Assembly (NCBI RefSeq): GCF_000159955.1
Contig: NZ_GG695978.1
Span: 98,241 to 143,569, forward strand
Source: Paenibacillus sp. oral taxon 786 str. D14
GTDB lineage: Bacteria; Bacillota; Bacilli; Paenibacillales; Paenibacillaceae
Length of the DNA: 45,329 nt
Direction: 5' to 3'
A model generated the notes under the pieces. The model saw only the letters and a program-made list of their open reading frames with translations. It made no database searches and was not told the origin of the DNA. Each line of letters opens with the position of its first letter. The stretch's first letter is position 1. Shown in pieces: positions 30,776 to 40,215 of this stretch. The position numbers and the translations under genes are program-made.

Positions 30776-33391
30776 ATGGCTGTTAAAAACGAAGTAGCTG
30801 CTAAGGCTCAGCCAACCGCGCAAGAGTATATTCAAACGTTGATCGACAAAGCCAAGAAAGCTTCCGAAGCATTCATGAGCATGGATCAGGAGCAGATCGA
30901 TAAGATCGTGCAAGCGATGGCTTTGGCTGGGCTCGACAAGCATATGCATCTGGCGAAAATGGCGATCGAGGAAACGGGACGCGGCGTATACGAAGATAAA
31001 ATCATCAAGAACATGTTTGCAACCGAGTATATCTGGAACAGCATTAAGTACCAAAAAACTGTAGGCGTCATCGAAGACAATCCTTACGAGAGCTTCCAAA
31101 AAATCGCCGAGCCGGTTGGGATCATCATGGGGATTACCCCGGTCACGAACCCAACGTCGACCACCATCTTTAAATCTCTGATCGCCATCAAAACTCGCAA
31201 CCCGATCATCTTCGGCTTCCATCCATCCGCGCAAGCCTGCAGCACGGAAGCCGCTAAAATATTGCTTGAAGCCGCTGTTAAACACGGGGCACCTGCGGAC
31301 TGTATCCAATGGATCGAAAATCCATCTATGGACCGCACGAACGCGCTGATGAATCACCCGGATGTCGCTTGCATTCTGGCTACCGGCGGTTCCGCGATGG
31401 TTAAAGCAGCTTATAGCTGCGGTAAGCCGGCCCTCGGCGTAGGCCCTGGTAACGTTCCTTGCTTCATTGAGAAGAGCGCCGATCTGGATCAAGCGGTCAA
31501 CGACCTGATCCTGTCCAAAACGTTTGACAACGGTATGATTTGCGCATCCGAGCAAGCGGTGATTATCGAAGAACCGATCTTCGACCAAGTGAAGAAGAAA
31601 ATGATCGCCAACGGCTGCTATTTTGTAAATAAAGAAGAAGCTGCCAAGCTGACCGCAGGCGCCATCAACGCGGAGAAATGTGCGGTGAACCCTGCGATCG
31701 TTGGTCAATCGGCCGTAAAAATCGCGGAAATGTGCGGCATCGACGTTCCGGCCGGAACGAAAATTCTCGTTGCCGAGATCGAAGGCGTTGGTCCGAAATT
31801 CCCATTGTCCGCAGAGAAGTTGAGTCCTGTACTTGCTTGCTACAAAGTGAAGAATGCAGAGGAAGGCATTAAGCGTGCCCTGGAAGTGGTGCAATTCGGC
31901 GGTATGGGTCACTCCTCGGTCATCCACTCGAATAATGATGAAGTGATTCAACAATTTTCCGAACGGATGCCAACCTGCCGGATCCTGGTGAACCAACCTT
32001 CTTCGCAAGGCGGTATCGGCGACATCTACAACACGAACCTGCCGTCGCTGACACTGGGCTGCGGGTCGTACGGACGCAACTCGACTTCGTCGAACGTCAC
32101 GGCCGTGAATCTGATCAACGTGAAAAGGGTGAATCATCGTACCGTGAACATGCAATGGTTTAAAGTGCCTAGCAAAATTTACTTCGAGAAAAACTCGACG
32201 CAATACTTGGCGAAGATGCCGGACATCTCCCGCGTCATGATCGTGACTGACCCGATGATGGTGAAGCTTGGCTACGTGGAAAGAGTCGAACATTTCTTGC
32301 GTCAACGCCAAACGCCAGTCGCCATCGAAGTGTTCTCGGACGTTGAACCCGATCCATCGACCACGACTGTACAACGCGGTACAGAGCTGATGGCGAAATT
32401 CCAGCCGGACTGCATTATCGCGCTGGGCGGCGGTTCGCCGATGGACGCAGCAAAAGGCATGTGGCTGTTCTATGAATATCCGGATACCGACTTCCACAAT
32501 CTGAAGCAAAAATTTATGGATATTCGCAAACGGATCTACAAATATCCGCGTCTCGGCCAAAAAGCGAAGTTCGTGGCGATTCCAACAACATCGGGTACCG
32601 GTTCCGAAGTGACCTCGTTCTCGGTAATCACGGATAAAATCAACGGCAATACGAAATACCCGTTGGCGGATTACGAGCTGACGCCGGACGTCGCGATTAT
32701 CGACCCTGAATTCGTATACAGCTTGCCAAAAGTTGCAGTCGCAGATACCGGTATGGACGTACTGACGCACGCGATCGAAGCTTATGTCTCGGTTATGGCG
32801 AACGACTACACAGACGGTCTGGCGATTAAAGCGATCCAACTGGTATTCCAATACCTGGAGAAATCGGCACTGACCGGTGACAAGCTGGCCCGTGAGAAAA
32901 TGCACAACGCTTCGACGCTCGCAGGGATGGCGTTCGCCAACGCATTCCTTGGCATCAACCACAGCTTGGCGCACAAATGGGGCGGTCAATACGGTACGGC
33001 TCATGGACGTACCAATGCGATTCTGATGCCGCACGTCATCCGCTACAACGCGAAGAAACCAACGAAATTCGCGGCATGGCCGAAATACAGAAATTTCGTT
33101 GCCGATGAACGTTATGCAGAAATCGCCCGCATTCTGGGTCTGCCGGCTCGCACGACGGAAGAAGGCGTGAAGAGCTTGATCAAAGCGGTGCGCGATCTGA
33201 ACAAGAAGCTGGGCATTCCGGAATCGTTCCAAGCGCTTGGTTTCGATGCGAAGGATTTCGAATCGCGCGTCGATTACCTGGCGGACCGTGCCTTCGAAGA
33301 CCAATGTACGACGGCGAATCCGAAGCTGCCGCTGGTCAGCGAGCTGGCTGAGATTTATCGCGATGCCTTCTATGGTAGATTTGAAGAATAA
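30776..33391 (+). CDS. adhE: Bifunctional acetaldehyde/alcohol dehydrogenase AdhE
   Basis: Converts acetyl-CoA to acetaldehyde and ethanol with two NADH, the main ethanol route in fermentation. 871 residues from ATG 30776; ATG 30767 touches the AGGAGG and is unlikely. The N-terminal aldehyde dehydrogenase half has its nucleophile at Cys256 in NGMICASEQAVI. The C-terminal iron-dependent alcohol dehydrogenase half has the motif GGGSPMDAAKGM and iron-ligand histidines in GINHSLAHKWGG and the following GTAHGRTNA. Full length. Three redox-type boxes lie upstream. Confidence 0.96.
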   Translation: MAVKNEVAAKAQPTAQEYIQTLIDKAKKASEAFMSMDQEQIDKIVQAMALAGLDKHMHLAKMAIEETGRGVYEDKIIKNMFATEYIWNSIKYQKTVGVIEDNPYESFQKIAEPVGIIMGITPVTNPTSTTIFKSLIAIKTRNPIIFGFHPSAQACSTEAAKILLEAAVKHGAPADCIQWIENPSMDRTNALMNHPDVACILATGGSAMVKAAYSCGKPALGVGPGNVPCFIEKSADLDQAVNDLILSKTFDNGMICASEQAVIIEEPIFDQVKKKMIANGCYFVNKEEAAKLTAGAINAEKCAVNPAIVGQSAVKIAEMCGIDVPAGTKILVAEIEGVGPKFPLSAEKLSPVLACYKVKNAEEGIKRALEVVQFGGMGHSSVIHSNNDEVIQQFSERMPTCRILVNQPSSQGGIGDIYNTNLPSLTLGCGSYGRNSTSSNVTAVNLINVKRVNHRTVNMQWFKVPSKIYFEKNSTQYLAKMPDISRVMIVTDPMMVKLGYVERVEHFLRQRQTPVAIEVFSDVEPDPSTTTVQRGTELMAKFQPDCIIALGGGSPMDAAKGMWLFYEYPDTDFHNLKQKFMDIRKRIYKYPRLGQKAKFVAIPTTSGTGSEVTSFSVITDKINGNTKYPLADYELTPDVAIIDPEFVYSLPKVAVADTGMDVLTHAIEAYVSVMANDYTDGLAIKAIQLVFQYLEKSALTGDKLAREKMHNASTLAGMAFANAFLGINHSLAHKWGGQYGTAHGRTNAILMPHVIRYNAKKPTKFAAWPKYRNFVADERYAEIARILGLPARTTEEGVKSLIKAVRDLNKKLGIPESFQALGFDAKDFESRVDYLADRAFEDQCTTANPKLPLVSELAEIYRDAFYGRFEE

Positions 33392-33411
33392 GTGAACAGG
33401 CGGGTAAAAAA

Positions 33412-33473
33412 GGTGACAAATATCACTCAATGTGATATTTGTCACAATCTTTTCGGATAGGAAGAGCTATGAT
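33412..33473 (+). promoter_or_regulatory. pflB promoter with tandem Fnr boxes
   Basis: GGTGA-CAAATA-TCACT (33412-33427) and perfect TGTGA-TATTTG-TCACA (33431-33446), centres 19 bp apart. The -10 is TATGAT (33468-33473), 29.5 bp from the centre of the second box, giving positions near -41.5 and -60.5. The pair is also a perfect 14-bp inverted repeat, GTGACAAATATCAC...GTGATATTTGTCAC, and as RNA could end the adhE transcript. Confidence 0.7.
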
Positions 33474-33549
33474 TACAGTATAAATGATCCCTCAGAAATA
33501 AGTGAGTGGAACCCGGTCTTTCGGGGCCGGGTACCATAATTGTCTAAGT

Positions 33550-33565
33550 TGTGAAAAGTATCACA
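33550..33565. promoter_or_regulatory. Downstream Fnr/Rex-type box before pflB
   Basis: Perfect TGTGA-AAAGTA-TCACA. It is about 78 bp downstream of the predicted pflB start site and has no -10 at the right distance, so it may serve repression. A hairpin ACCCGG...CCGGGT lies between at about 33511-33532, without a T run. Confidence 0.5.
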
Positions 33566-33635
33566 AATTTTAGGGATCATGAGGCGCGGGATAGACCTTC
33601 AACCGCGACCACATATATAAATGGAGGGAATCAAG

Positions 33636-35903
33636 ATGTCGGTGATCGAAAGAGAAGTAACAGAAACGAAGGCACAAAACGCATGGAGAGGCTTCAAAGC
33701 TGGGAAATGGATGAAGGAAGTGGATACGCGCGATTTCATCCAATCCAACGTGAATCCTTATGAAGGAAATGAATCCTTCTTGAAAGGCGCTACGGCGAAC
33801 ACGAAAGCGTTGTGGGATATCGTATCGCAACTGTCCGTGAAAGAACGGGAAGCTGGAGGGGTCCTGGATGTAGACGTGAATACGCCGTCGACGATCACTT
33901 CCCATGCTCCTGGATATTTGGATAAAGAGAAGGAACAAATCGTTGGCGTTCAGGGTTCGGCCCCGTTCCAACGCACGATCCATCCATTCGGCGGGATCAA
34001 CATGGTTATCAATGCGTGCAAAGCTTATGGCTTCGATCTGCCAGCTGAGATCGTCAACCTGTTTACAACGATTCGTAAAACCCATAACCAAGGGGTATTT
34101 GATGCTTATACATCGGAAATGAGAGCCGCCCGTAAAGCCGGGATTATCACTGGCCTTCCTGACGCATACGGCCGCGGTCGGATCATCGGGGACTATCGCC
34201 GCGTTGCTCTGTATGGCGTAGACTTCTTGATCAAGCAAAAACAACAAGAACTGAAATCCCTTGAAGTGGATGTCATCGATGAAGATGTGATTCGCTTGCG
34301 GGAAGAAATTTCTGAACAAATTCGCGCTTTGGGTGAATTGAAACAGCTTGGCGAAATGTACGGATTCGACATTTCCAGACCGGCGAACAATGCGAAGGAA
34401 GCTTTCCAATGGCTGTACTTCGGTTATCTGGCAGCGGTCAAAGAACAAGACGGTGCCGCGATGTCCCTCGGACGTGTATCTTCGTTCCTCGATATTTACA
34501 TTGAACGCGACCTGGCTGAAGGAACGCTGACTGAAGAAGCAGCCCAAGAATTGGTTGACCATTTCGTTATGAAGCTGCGCATCGTGAAATTCTTGAGAAC
34601 GCCAGAGTACAACGAACTGTTCAGCGGTGACCCAACCTGGGTAACGGAATCGATCGGCGGGATGTCCGTAAACGGTCAGACGCTTGTAACGAAGAACAGC
34701 TTCCGCTTCCTGCATACGCTGTACAACCTGGGACCGGCTCCAGAACCAAACCTGACTGTGCTCTGGTCGGAGCAACTGCCTGATGCCTTCAAGAAATACT
34801 GTGCGAAGGTATCGATTGAAACGAGCTCGATTCAATACGAAAACGACGATCTGATGCGTCCGATTTACGGTGACGATTACGGGATCGCCTGCTGCGTCTC
34901 CGCGATGAGAATCGGGAAACAAATGCAATTCTTCGGCGCTCGTGCGAACTTGGCGAAAGCTCTGTTGTACGCGATCAACGGTGGTAAGGATGAAAAATCC
35001 GGCGTCCAAGTGGGTCCGGAATATCCAGCGATCACTTCGGAATATCTCGACTATAACGAAGTAATGAAACGCTTCATCCCAATGATGGAATGGTTGGCTA
35101 AGCTGTATGTCAACACCCTGAACGTGATCCACTACATGCACGATAAATACTGCTACGAACGGATCGAGATGGCGCTGCACGACCGCGACATTCTCCGCAC
35201 GATGGCTTGCGGTATCGCCGGCTTGTCCGTAGCGGCTGACTCGCTCAGTGCGATCAAATATGCCAAAGTGAAACCGATCCGCAACGAAAACGGCATTGCC
35301 GTAGACTTCGAAATCGAAGGCGAGTTCCCTTGCTACGGAAACAACGACGACCGCGTTGACCAAATTGCGGTAGAGCTGGTTGAAACGTTTATGGGCATGA
35401 TCCGCAAGCATAAAACGTACCGCAACTCGCTGCCAACCCAATCGGTATTGACAATTACGTCGAACGTTGTATATGGTAAGAAAACAGGCAGCACGCCGGA
35501 CGGACGTAAAGCCGGCGAACCGTTCGCACCAGGGGCGAACCCGATGCACGGCCGCGACAAGAAAGGGGCGTTAGCTTCCCTGAGCTCGGTAGCGAAGCTA
35601 CCATATGAGCACAGCTTGGACGGCATCTCGAATACGTTCTCGATCGTGCCGAAGGCCTTGGGTAAAGACACGGAAACCCGGAAGTCGAACCTCGTATCGA
35701 TGATGGACGGATACTTCGGCAGCAAAGCGCATCACTTGAACGTCAACGTCTTTGACCGCGAACAACTGCTGGACGCAATGGAACATCCGGAGAACTATCC
35801 GCAATTAACGATCCGTGTATCGGGGTATGCGGTGAACTTCATCAAGTTGACTCGTGAACAACAATTGGATGTCATCAACCGGACCTTCCACGGCAAAATG
35901 TAA
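33636..35903 (+). CDS. pflB: Formate acetyltransferase (pyruvate formate-lyase) PflB
   Basis: Glycyl-radical enzyme that cleaves pyruvate with CoA into acetyl-CoA and formate without oxygen. 755 residues from ATG 33636 after GGAGGG. Catalytic thiols Cys419-Cys420 in [12 protein letters not shown]; radical Gly730 in [12 protein letters not shown]. Length and motif positions match the E. coli enzyme. It supplies acetyl-CoA to AdhE, encoded just upstream, and is activated by PflA, encoded 115 bases downstream. Confidence 0.97.
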   Translation: MSVIEREVTETKAQNAWRGFKAGKWMKEVDTRDFIQSNVNPYEGNESFLKGATANTKALWDIVSQLSVKEREAGGVLDVDVNTPSTITSHAPGYLDKEKEQIVGVQGSAPFQRTIHPFGGINMVINACKAYGFDLPAEIVNLFTTIRKTHNQGVFDAYTSEMRAARKAGIITGLPDAYGRGRIIGDYRRVALYGVDFLIKQKQQELKSLEVDVIDEDVIRLREEISEQIRALGELKQLGEMYGFDISRPANNAKEAFQWLYFGYLAAVKEQDGAAMSLGRVSSFLDIYIERDLAEGTLTEEAAQELVDHFVMKLRIVKFLRTPEYNELFSGDPTWVTESIGGMSVNGQTLVTKNSFRFLHTLYNLGPAPEPNLTVLWSEQLPDAFKKYCAKVSIETSSIQYENDDLMRPIYGDDYGIACCVSAMRIGKQMQFFGARANLAKALLYAINGGKDEKSGVQVGPEYPAITSEYLDYNEVMKRFIPMMEWLAKLYVNTLNVIHYMHDKYCYERIEMALHDRDILRTMACGIAGLSVAADSLSAIKYAKVKPIRNENGIAVDFEIEGEFPCYGNNDDRVDQIAVELVETFMGMIRKHKTYRNSLPTQSVLTITSNVVYGKKTGSTPDGRKAGEPFAPGANPMHGRDKKGALASLSSVAKLPYEHSLDGISNTFSIVPKALGKDTETRKSNLVSMMDGYFGSKAHHLNVNVFDREQLLDAMEHPENYPQLTIRVSGYAVNFIKLTREQQLDVINRTFHGKM

Positions 35904-35937
35904 TAACCTGCTGACTAGCAGCAACAATTGAAGCTGA

Positions 35938-35990
35938 ACGATAAAATGGGGAGTTGGGCTTGGATCGCCTTTCTCCTCATTCCTTTATCG
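35938..35990 (+). other. Intercistronic hairpin between pflB and pflA
   Basis: CGATAAA pairs with TTTATCG, and within it TGGGGAG pairs with CTCCTCA (one G-U). No T run follows. It may protect the pflB message or reduce pflA expression. Confidence 0.4.
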
Positions 35991-36018
35991 GAGGCGAATT
36001 AGGGAAAGGGTGACGAAG

Positions 36019-36759
36019 ATGCTTAAAGGTCGCATACATTCGTTAGAAACGTTCGGAACCGTAGATGGACCGGGGATTCGTTTCGTCCTCTTTATGCAAG
36101 GCTGCTTGCTGCAGTGCCAATATTGCCATAACCCGGACACCTGGAGCTTGACGGAAGGCAAGGAGATGACCGTCGAGGAAGTTCTGGCCGAGATCGAGCC
36201 GTATTTGAACTATTACCGTACATCGGGCGGCGGACTGACGGTATCCGGCGGCGAAGCGACGCTGCAGGCGCCGTTTGTCACGGAATTGTTCCGGGAAGTG
36301 AAGAAACGCTGGAACCTTCATACGACGCTGGATACGAACGGCTATAATGAAGGGGATAAAATTCGCGATCTGCTGGATGTAACGGATCTGGTCCTGCTGG
36401 ATCTGAAGCATATCGACAACGAGAAGCATATCAAGCTGACGGGCAAACCCAACGATCGAATGTTGAAGATGGCCCGCTGGCTGTCGGATCATGATCGGAA
36501 AATGTGGATTCGTCACGTGTATGTGCCCGGCATCCACGACGATGAGCAGGATTTACTGGAGCTTGGGAGATTTATCGGCAGCCTGAAGGGCGTGGAGAAA
36601 TTCGAAATTCTTCCTTACCACCAAATGGGCGTGTACAAATGGCAGGAGCTCGGTTGGGCTTATCCGCTGGAAGGCGTACCTTCGCCAACGGATGAAGAGA
36701 TCGAACGAGCTTATCGGTTGATTCGTGAAGGCGAGCAGCAAGTAGCAGCCAACTTGTGA
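36019..36759 (+). CDS. pflA: Pyruvate formate-lyase activating enzyme PflA
   Basis: Radical SAM enzyme that installs the glycyl radical on PflB. 246 residues from ATG 36019 with AAAGGG upstream (GTG 36010 possible). The [4Fe-4S] motif is Cys29-x3-Cys33-x2-Cys36 (GCLLQCQYCHNPDTW). GGGLTVSGGEATLQ is the SAM-binding GGE segment. Same unit as pflB; a strong terminator follows. Confidence 0.95.
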   Translation: MLKGRIHSLETFGTVDGPGIRFVLFMQGCLLQCQYCHNPDTWSLTEGKEMTVEEVLAEIEPYLNYYRTSGGGLTVSGGEATLQAPFVTELFREVKKRWNLHTTLDTNGYNEGDKIRDLLDVTDLVLLDLKHIDNEKHIKLTGKPNDRMLKMARWLSDHDRKMWIRHVYVPGIHDDEQDLLELGRFIGSLKGVEKFEILPYHQMGVYKWQELGWAYPLEGVPSPTDEEIERAYRLIREGEQQVAANL

Positions 36760-36805
36760 AATATATGTCATATACTCTTACACTAAAATCCAATATCTCA
36801 ATTCC

Positions 36806-36850
36806 AAACGGTTAAACCTCTCAATATACGTTAGGTTTAACCGTTTTCAT
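36806..36850 (+). terminator. Terminator of the pfl operon
   Basis: AAACGGTTAAACCT (36806-36819) pairs with AGGTTTAACCGTTT (36833-36846), a perfect 14-bp stem, with a T-rich tail. Confidence 0.85.
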
Positions 36851-36896
36851 TTTGGTTTTTAGAGGATATTATCCCCTTAATAGAAAAATGTCCTCC

Positions 36897-36925
36897 TTAT
36901 CAAAGGTGGTGACGCTTTCTATAAT
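36897..36925 (+). promoter_or_regulatory. Promoter of the sugar ABC operon
   Basis: -35 TTATCA (36897-36902), 17-bp spacer, -10 TATAAT (36920-36925). Confidence 0.55.
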
Positions 36926-36968
36926 GAGGGTGTATCACATAAACGAGTTTGAGGAGGGTCTATCTAAC

Positions 36969-38360
36969 ATGAGGAAGAGTTTGGTGCTGCTGCTGTCTCT
37001 TGTGTTTGTTGCATCCGCGCTGCTCGCCGGCTGCGGCAAATCCGGCAACAACGGAAACAATGCTGCCCCTGCCCCGTCGAATGAAAGCCAGGGCACGTCA
37101 AATGCGGGGACCGAAACGGAAACGAACAACGATCCGTTTGAAATCACGATCCGCCACACCCAGGTTGGGGAATCCAAGAAGTTCCGCCTGGCGATGCTGG
37201 AGGACGTCGTCAAGAAGACGGAAGCTGCTGTACCGGGCTTAACCATCAAGCTGGATGCGGTGGACTCCGAAGTGAACCGCAAAGAGAAGCTGCGGGGCGA
37301 AATGGCCGCGGGCAAACCGCCGGAAATCTTCGACGTATTTGGCAGTCCGGATGCCCAGCTGTATGCCAAGGAAGGCCTGATGCTGGATTTGACACCGATC
37401 ATCGAAGAATTGGGCATTAAAGATAAATTTACGACACTGGATCCGTTTACCCTTGACGGCAAAGTATACGGCTTGCCAATCGGGGGTTCCATCGAAGGGT
37501 ATTTCTATAATAAAGAGTACTTTGAATCCAAAGGGCTGAGTGTGCCGAAGACGCTTGGGGAACTGGAGCAAATCGCCGAGAAAATTAAGGCGGACGGAAA
37601 AATTCCGTTTGCACAATCCTCGAAGGATGCTTGGATTCCGCTGATGACGACCAATAACCTGTGGTCCTATTATGCCGGTCCGGAGATCACTTACGGCTTC
37701 AAGACAGGCGCAACGAAATGGACAGACGAGAATATGGTCAAGGCGATTGCCAAACATCAGGAATGGGTTGAAAAAGGTTACTTTAAGAAAGGCGAGCTCG
37801 GCTTTGAATACGCGGATATGAGAAACCAAGTCATTACAGGCGAGGCCATCATGATGATGGACGGCTCCTGGGCGAACTCCGTATTCCGTGATCCGGCTCA
37901 AGCTGGCGACATGGTTGGCAAAATCGGCTTCTTCAACATGCCGCCATTAAATGAAGGGGATCCGGTTGTTGTCATGCAGGATGCCAATAACGGTTATGGC
38001 TTCTCCAGTGCCGTTGCGGAGGATCCACGCAAGCTGGCAGCCGTTAAGGAATTCATCAAGAACATGTGGACGGACGAAATGCAGCTGCGCGGTTTGAAAG
38101 AAGACGGCGTACTGCCAGCCATGAAGATGGATCTGGAGCAAATGAAGACGGCGTCCGACGACCCGCTGATGCAGGATATCTTTGCAGCGGTAAGCGAGAT
38201 CGGCACTTCCTTCCCGGCGTTTGACGCGATCGTACAAGCGGAAGTGAATACGGCGCTGAGCATGGGCATTCAGCAAATCATCGGCGGCGAAATTGACCCG
38301 GCGAAGATGCTGGAGAATGTGCAGGCTGCGCAAGATGCAGCCAATGCTGCGGCGGAATAA
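36969..38360 (+). CDS. Sugar ABC transporter substrate-binding lipoprotein
   Basis: 463 residues from ATG 36969 with GAGGAGGG upstream; the frame extends upstream but covers the promoter. Lipobox LLAGCGKSG anchors it outside the membrane. A low-complexity linker rich in Asn, Ser and Thr (residues 27-55) precedes a family 1 extracellular binding domain (MAAGKPPEIFDVFGSPDAQL, DGKVYGLPIGGSIEGYFYNK, MMMDGSWANSVF). It binds a carbohydrate, probably an amino-sugar oligosaccharide given the NagZ-like gene at the end of the operon; this is inference. Confidence 0.9.
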   Translation: MRKSLVLLLSLVFVASALLAGCGKSGNNGNNAAPAPSNESQGTSNAGTETETNNDPFEITIRHTQVGESKKFRLAMLEDVVKKTEAAVPGLTIKLDAVDSEVNRKEKLRGEMAAGKPPEIFDVFGSPDAQLYAKEGLMLDLTPIIEELGIKDKFTTLDPFTLDGKVYGLPIGGSIEGYFYNKEYFESKGLSVPKTLGELEQIAEKIKADGKIPFAQSSKDAWIPLMTTNNLWSYYAGPEITYGFKTGATKWTDENMVKAIAKHQEWVEKGYFKKGELGFEYADMRNQVITGEAIMMMDGSWANSVFRDPAQAGDMVGKIGFFNMPPLNEGDPVVVMQDANNGYGFSSAVAEDPRKLAAVKEFIKNMWTDEMQLRGLKEDGVLPAMKMDLEQMKTASDDPLMQDIFAAVSEIGTSFPAFDAIVQAEVNTALSMGIQQIIGGEIDPAKMLENVQAAQDAANAAAE

Positions 38361-38388
38361 TTGTGAAATCTCAAGTTTGATCATGAAC

Positions 38389-38428
38389 AAGGGCGTCACC
38401 CGCCGGCAGCGGTTCTGGGGACGCCCTT
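38389..38428 (+). other. Intercistronic hairpin after the binding-protein gene
   Basis: AAGGGCGTC (38389-38397) pairs with GACGCCCTT (38420-38428), with an inner CCGC/GCGG. There is no T run. Such hairpins commonly raise binding-protein mRNA over permease mRNA. Confidence 0.5.
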
Positions 38429-38452
38429 GCTTCCAACTACGGAGGTATAGGC

Positions 38453-39337
38453 ATGAATAAAGCGCTCAGAAGTCCTCTGATTTACAGCTTATTTGTTCTC
38501 CCGGCATTGATCTTGTTTGTTGCCTTTTTCATCTATCCGATCTTTAACGCCATCAACAACAGCTTTACCAGCTGGAACGGCATTTCTAAGCATATGACCT
38601 ATATTGGTTTGGACAATTATGAGATGGCCTTCAAGGATCAAGCATTCTGGAAATCGGTGCGCAACAATGTGTACTTCATTCTGTTCTCCTGTCTGATTCA
38701 GGTTCCGCTGATCGTGTTCTTCTCCCTCTTAATCGCAAATGTGAAGAAGCTGAAGGGACTGTATAAGACAGCGGTCTTTATGCCGTCGATCATGTCCACC
38801 GCCGTCATCGGGATCTTGTGGGGGTTCATTTATAATCCTGATTTCGGGCTGATGAACCAAGTGCTTGGGATCTTTGGCATTCCTCCGGTGTACTGGCTGT
38901 CGGACAAAAATTGGGCCATGCTCTCCATCCTGATGACGAATGCTTGGCAGTGGACCGGATTCTATATCGTAATGGTGCTGGCGGCGATTCTGGCAATCCC
39001 GCGTGAACTGGACGAAGCCGCGGCGATTGATGGAGCGAGCGGCATCCAACGGGCGATCCGAATTACCCTTCCGCTGATCATGCCGATCATCAGTGTCGTC
39101 GTGATGCTGTCGGTGGCCGGCGCCATGAAAGCGGCCGATATCGTATTAGTTATGACCAAAGGCGGGCCGGCCGGCTCAACGGACGTCATGGCAACGTACA
39201 TGATCCGCTACGCGATCACCAGCTTCCGTCACGGATTTGGCAACGCCATCGCCGTGCTGATCTTTGCCTTTACGATCATTATTACCGCCTTGTACCAAAT
39301 CCTGGTCGTTCGACGCACAGAAAGGATTGAATACTGA
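38453..39337 (+). CDS. Sugar ABC transporter permease 1 (MalF/UgpA type)
   Basis: 294 residues, GGAGGTAT upstream. Six membrane segments. The EAA loop that docks the ATPase reads ELDEAAAIDGASGIQRAIR followed by ITLPLIMPII. It forms the channel with the next gene product. The TGA stop overlaps the next ATG at 39337. Confidence 0.92.
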   Translation: MNKALRSPLIYSLFVLPALILFVAFFIYPIFNAINNSFTSWNGISKHMTYIGLDNYEMAFKDQAFWKSVRNNVYFILFSCLIQVPLIVFFSLLIANVKKLKGLYKTAVFMPSIMSTAVIGILWGFIYNPDFGLMNQVLGIFGIPPVYWLSDKNWAMLSILMTNAWQWTGFYIVMVLAAILAIPRELDEAAAIDGASGIQRAIRITLPLIMPIISVVVMLSVAGAMKAADIVLVMTKGGPAGSTDVMATYMIRYAITSFRHGFGNAIAVLIFAFTIIITALYQILVVRRTERIEY

Positions 39338-40164
39338 TGAGAGTGCTGAAAAAGTCGATCCCGCATCTGTTCCTGTTGGCGTATCTGCTCATCATTTTGT
39401 ATCCGTTTCTGTTCGTGTTGTTCTCTTCGGTCAAAACCGATAACCAAGCGATCGCTTCCAATCCGTTTGGGTTGCCGTCGTCGATTATTTTTGACAATTA
39501 CATTAATGCTTGGGTGAACGCCAAGATCAGCACGTATTTTTTCAATAGCTTATATATCGGTATATTATCGGCGTGCTTGTCGATTCTGTTTGCGGCGATG
39601 CTGGCCTTTGCCGTGACTCGCATGCGGTTCAACCGGCTCAGTGCGGTCGTATTCCAGCTCATCCTGCTGGGGATGCTGATCCCCAACAACTCGCTGCTGC
39701 TGCCGATCTACAGCATGATGCGGAACCTGAACGTTCTCGACACGCACATGGCCTTGATTTTGCCTTATGTGGCGAACGCGATTCCGTTTTCGGTCATCAT
39801 TCTGGCGGCGTTTATGCGCTCGATCCCTGGTGAAATTGAAGAAGCAGCTGTCATGGACGGTTTAGGCTCAGCGGGGATGTTCTTTCGCGTGATGCTGCCC
39901 CTGACAGTACCGGCGATCGTGACGGTGTTTATCATCAATTTCCTCGGCAACTGGAATGAGTTTTTGCTGGCGAACTATTTTCTATCCAAAGAAGAACTTC
40001 GTACGCTCCCGGTCGGGATGGTTGGATTCCGCGATGCGTACAACACCAACTACGCGCAGATGTCAGCTGGCATCGTGTTCAGCGTGCTGCCGGTCATGAT
40101 CATCTATGCGGTGCTTCAGGAAAAAATAATTGAAGGCGTTACGGCCGGCAGCGTTAAGGGTTAG
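39337..40164 (+). CDS. Sugar ABC transporter permease 2 (MalG/UgpE type)
   Basis: 275 residues; its ATG overlaps the stop of permease 1 (ATGA), so translation is coupled. Six membrane segments. The EAA loop is EIEEAAVMDGLGSAGMFFRV followed by MLPLTVPAI. No ATPase gene is in the window; Bacillales carbohydrate importers often share an MsmX-type ATPase encoded elsewhere. Confidence 0.92.
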   Translation: MRVLKKSIPHLFLLAYLLIILYPFLFVLFSSVKTDNQAIASNPFGLPSSIIFDNYINAWVNAKISTYFFNSLYIGILSACLSILFAAMLAFAVTRMRFNRLSAVVFQLILLGMLIPNNSLLLPIYSMMRNLNVLDTHMALILPYVANAIPFSVIILAAFMRSIPGEIEEAAVMDGLGSAGMFFRVMLPLTVPAIVTVFIINFLGNWNEFLLANYFLSKEELRTLPVGMVGFRDAYNTNYAQMSAGIVFSVLPVMIIYAVLQEKIIEGVTAGSVKG

Positions 40165-40215
40165 ATCGTGGCGTGTTAGAATAGGGATAGTCTTACCAAT
40201 TGGGAGCTGCCGCCG

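Noticed and set aside
30746..33445. Very long minus-strand open frame opposite adhE
   Set aside because: Shadow of adhE codon bias; no ribosome-binding site, composition unlike a real protein, and adhE is certain.
33508..33535. Hairpin ACCCGG...CCGGGT as terminator between adhE and pflB
   Set aside because: No T run follows and it lies downstream of the predicted pflB start, so it is at most a leader hairpin.
33570..35549. Long minus-strand open frame opposite pflB
   Set aside because: Same cause: antisense of a strongly biased coding sequence; no domain recognised.
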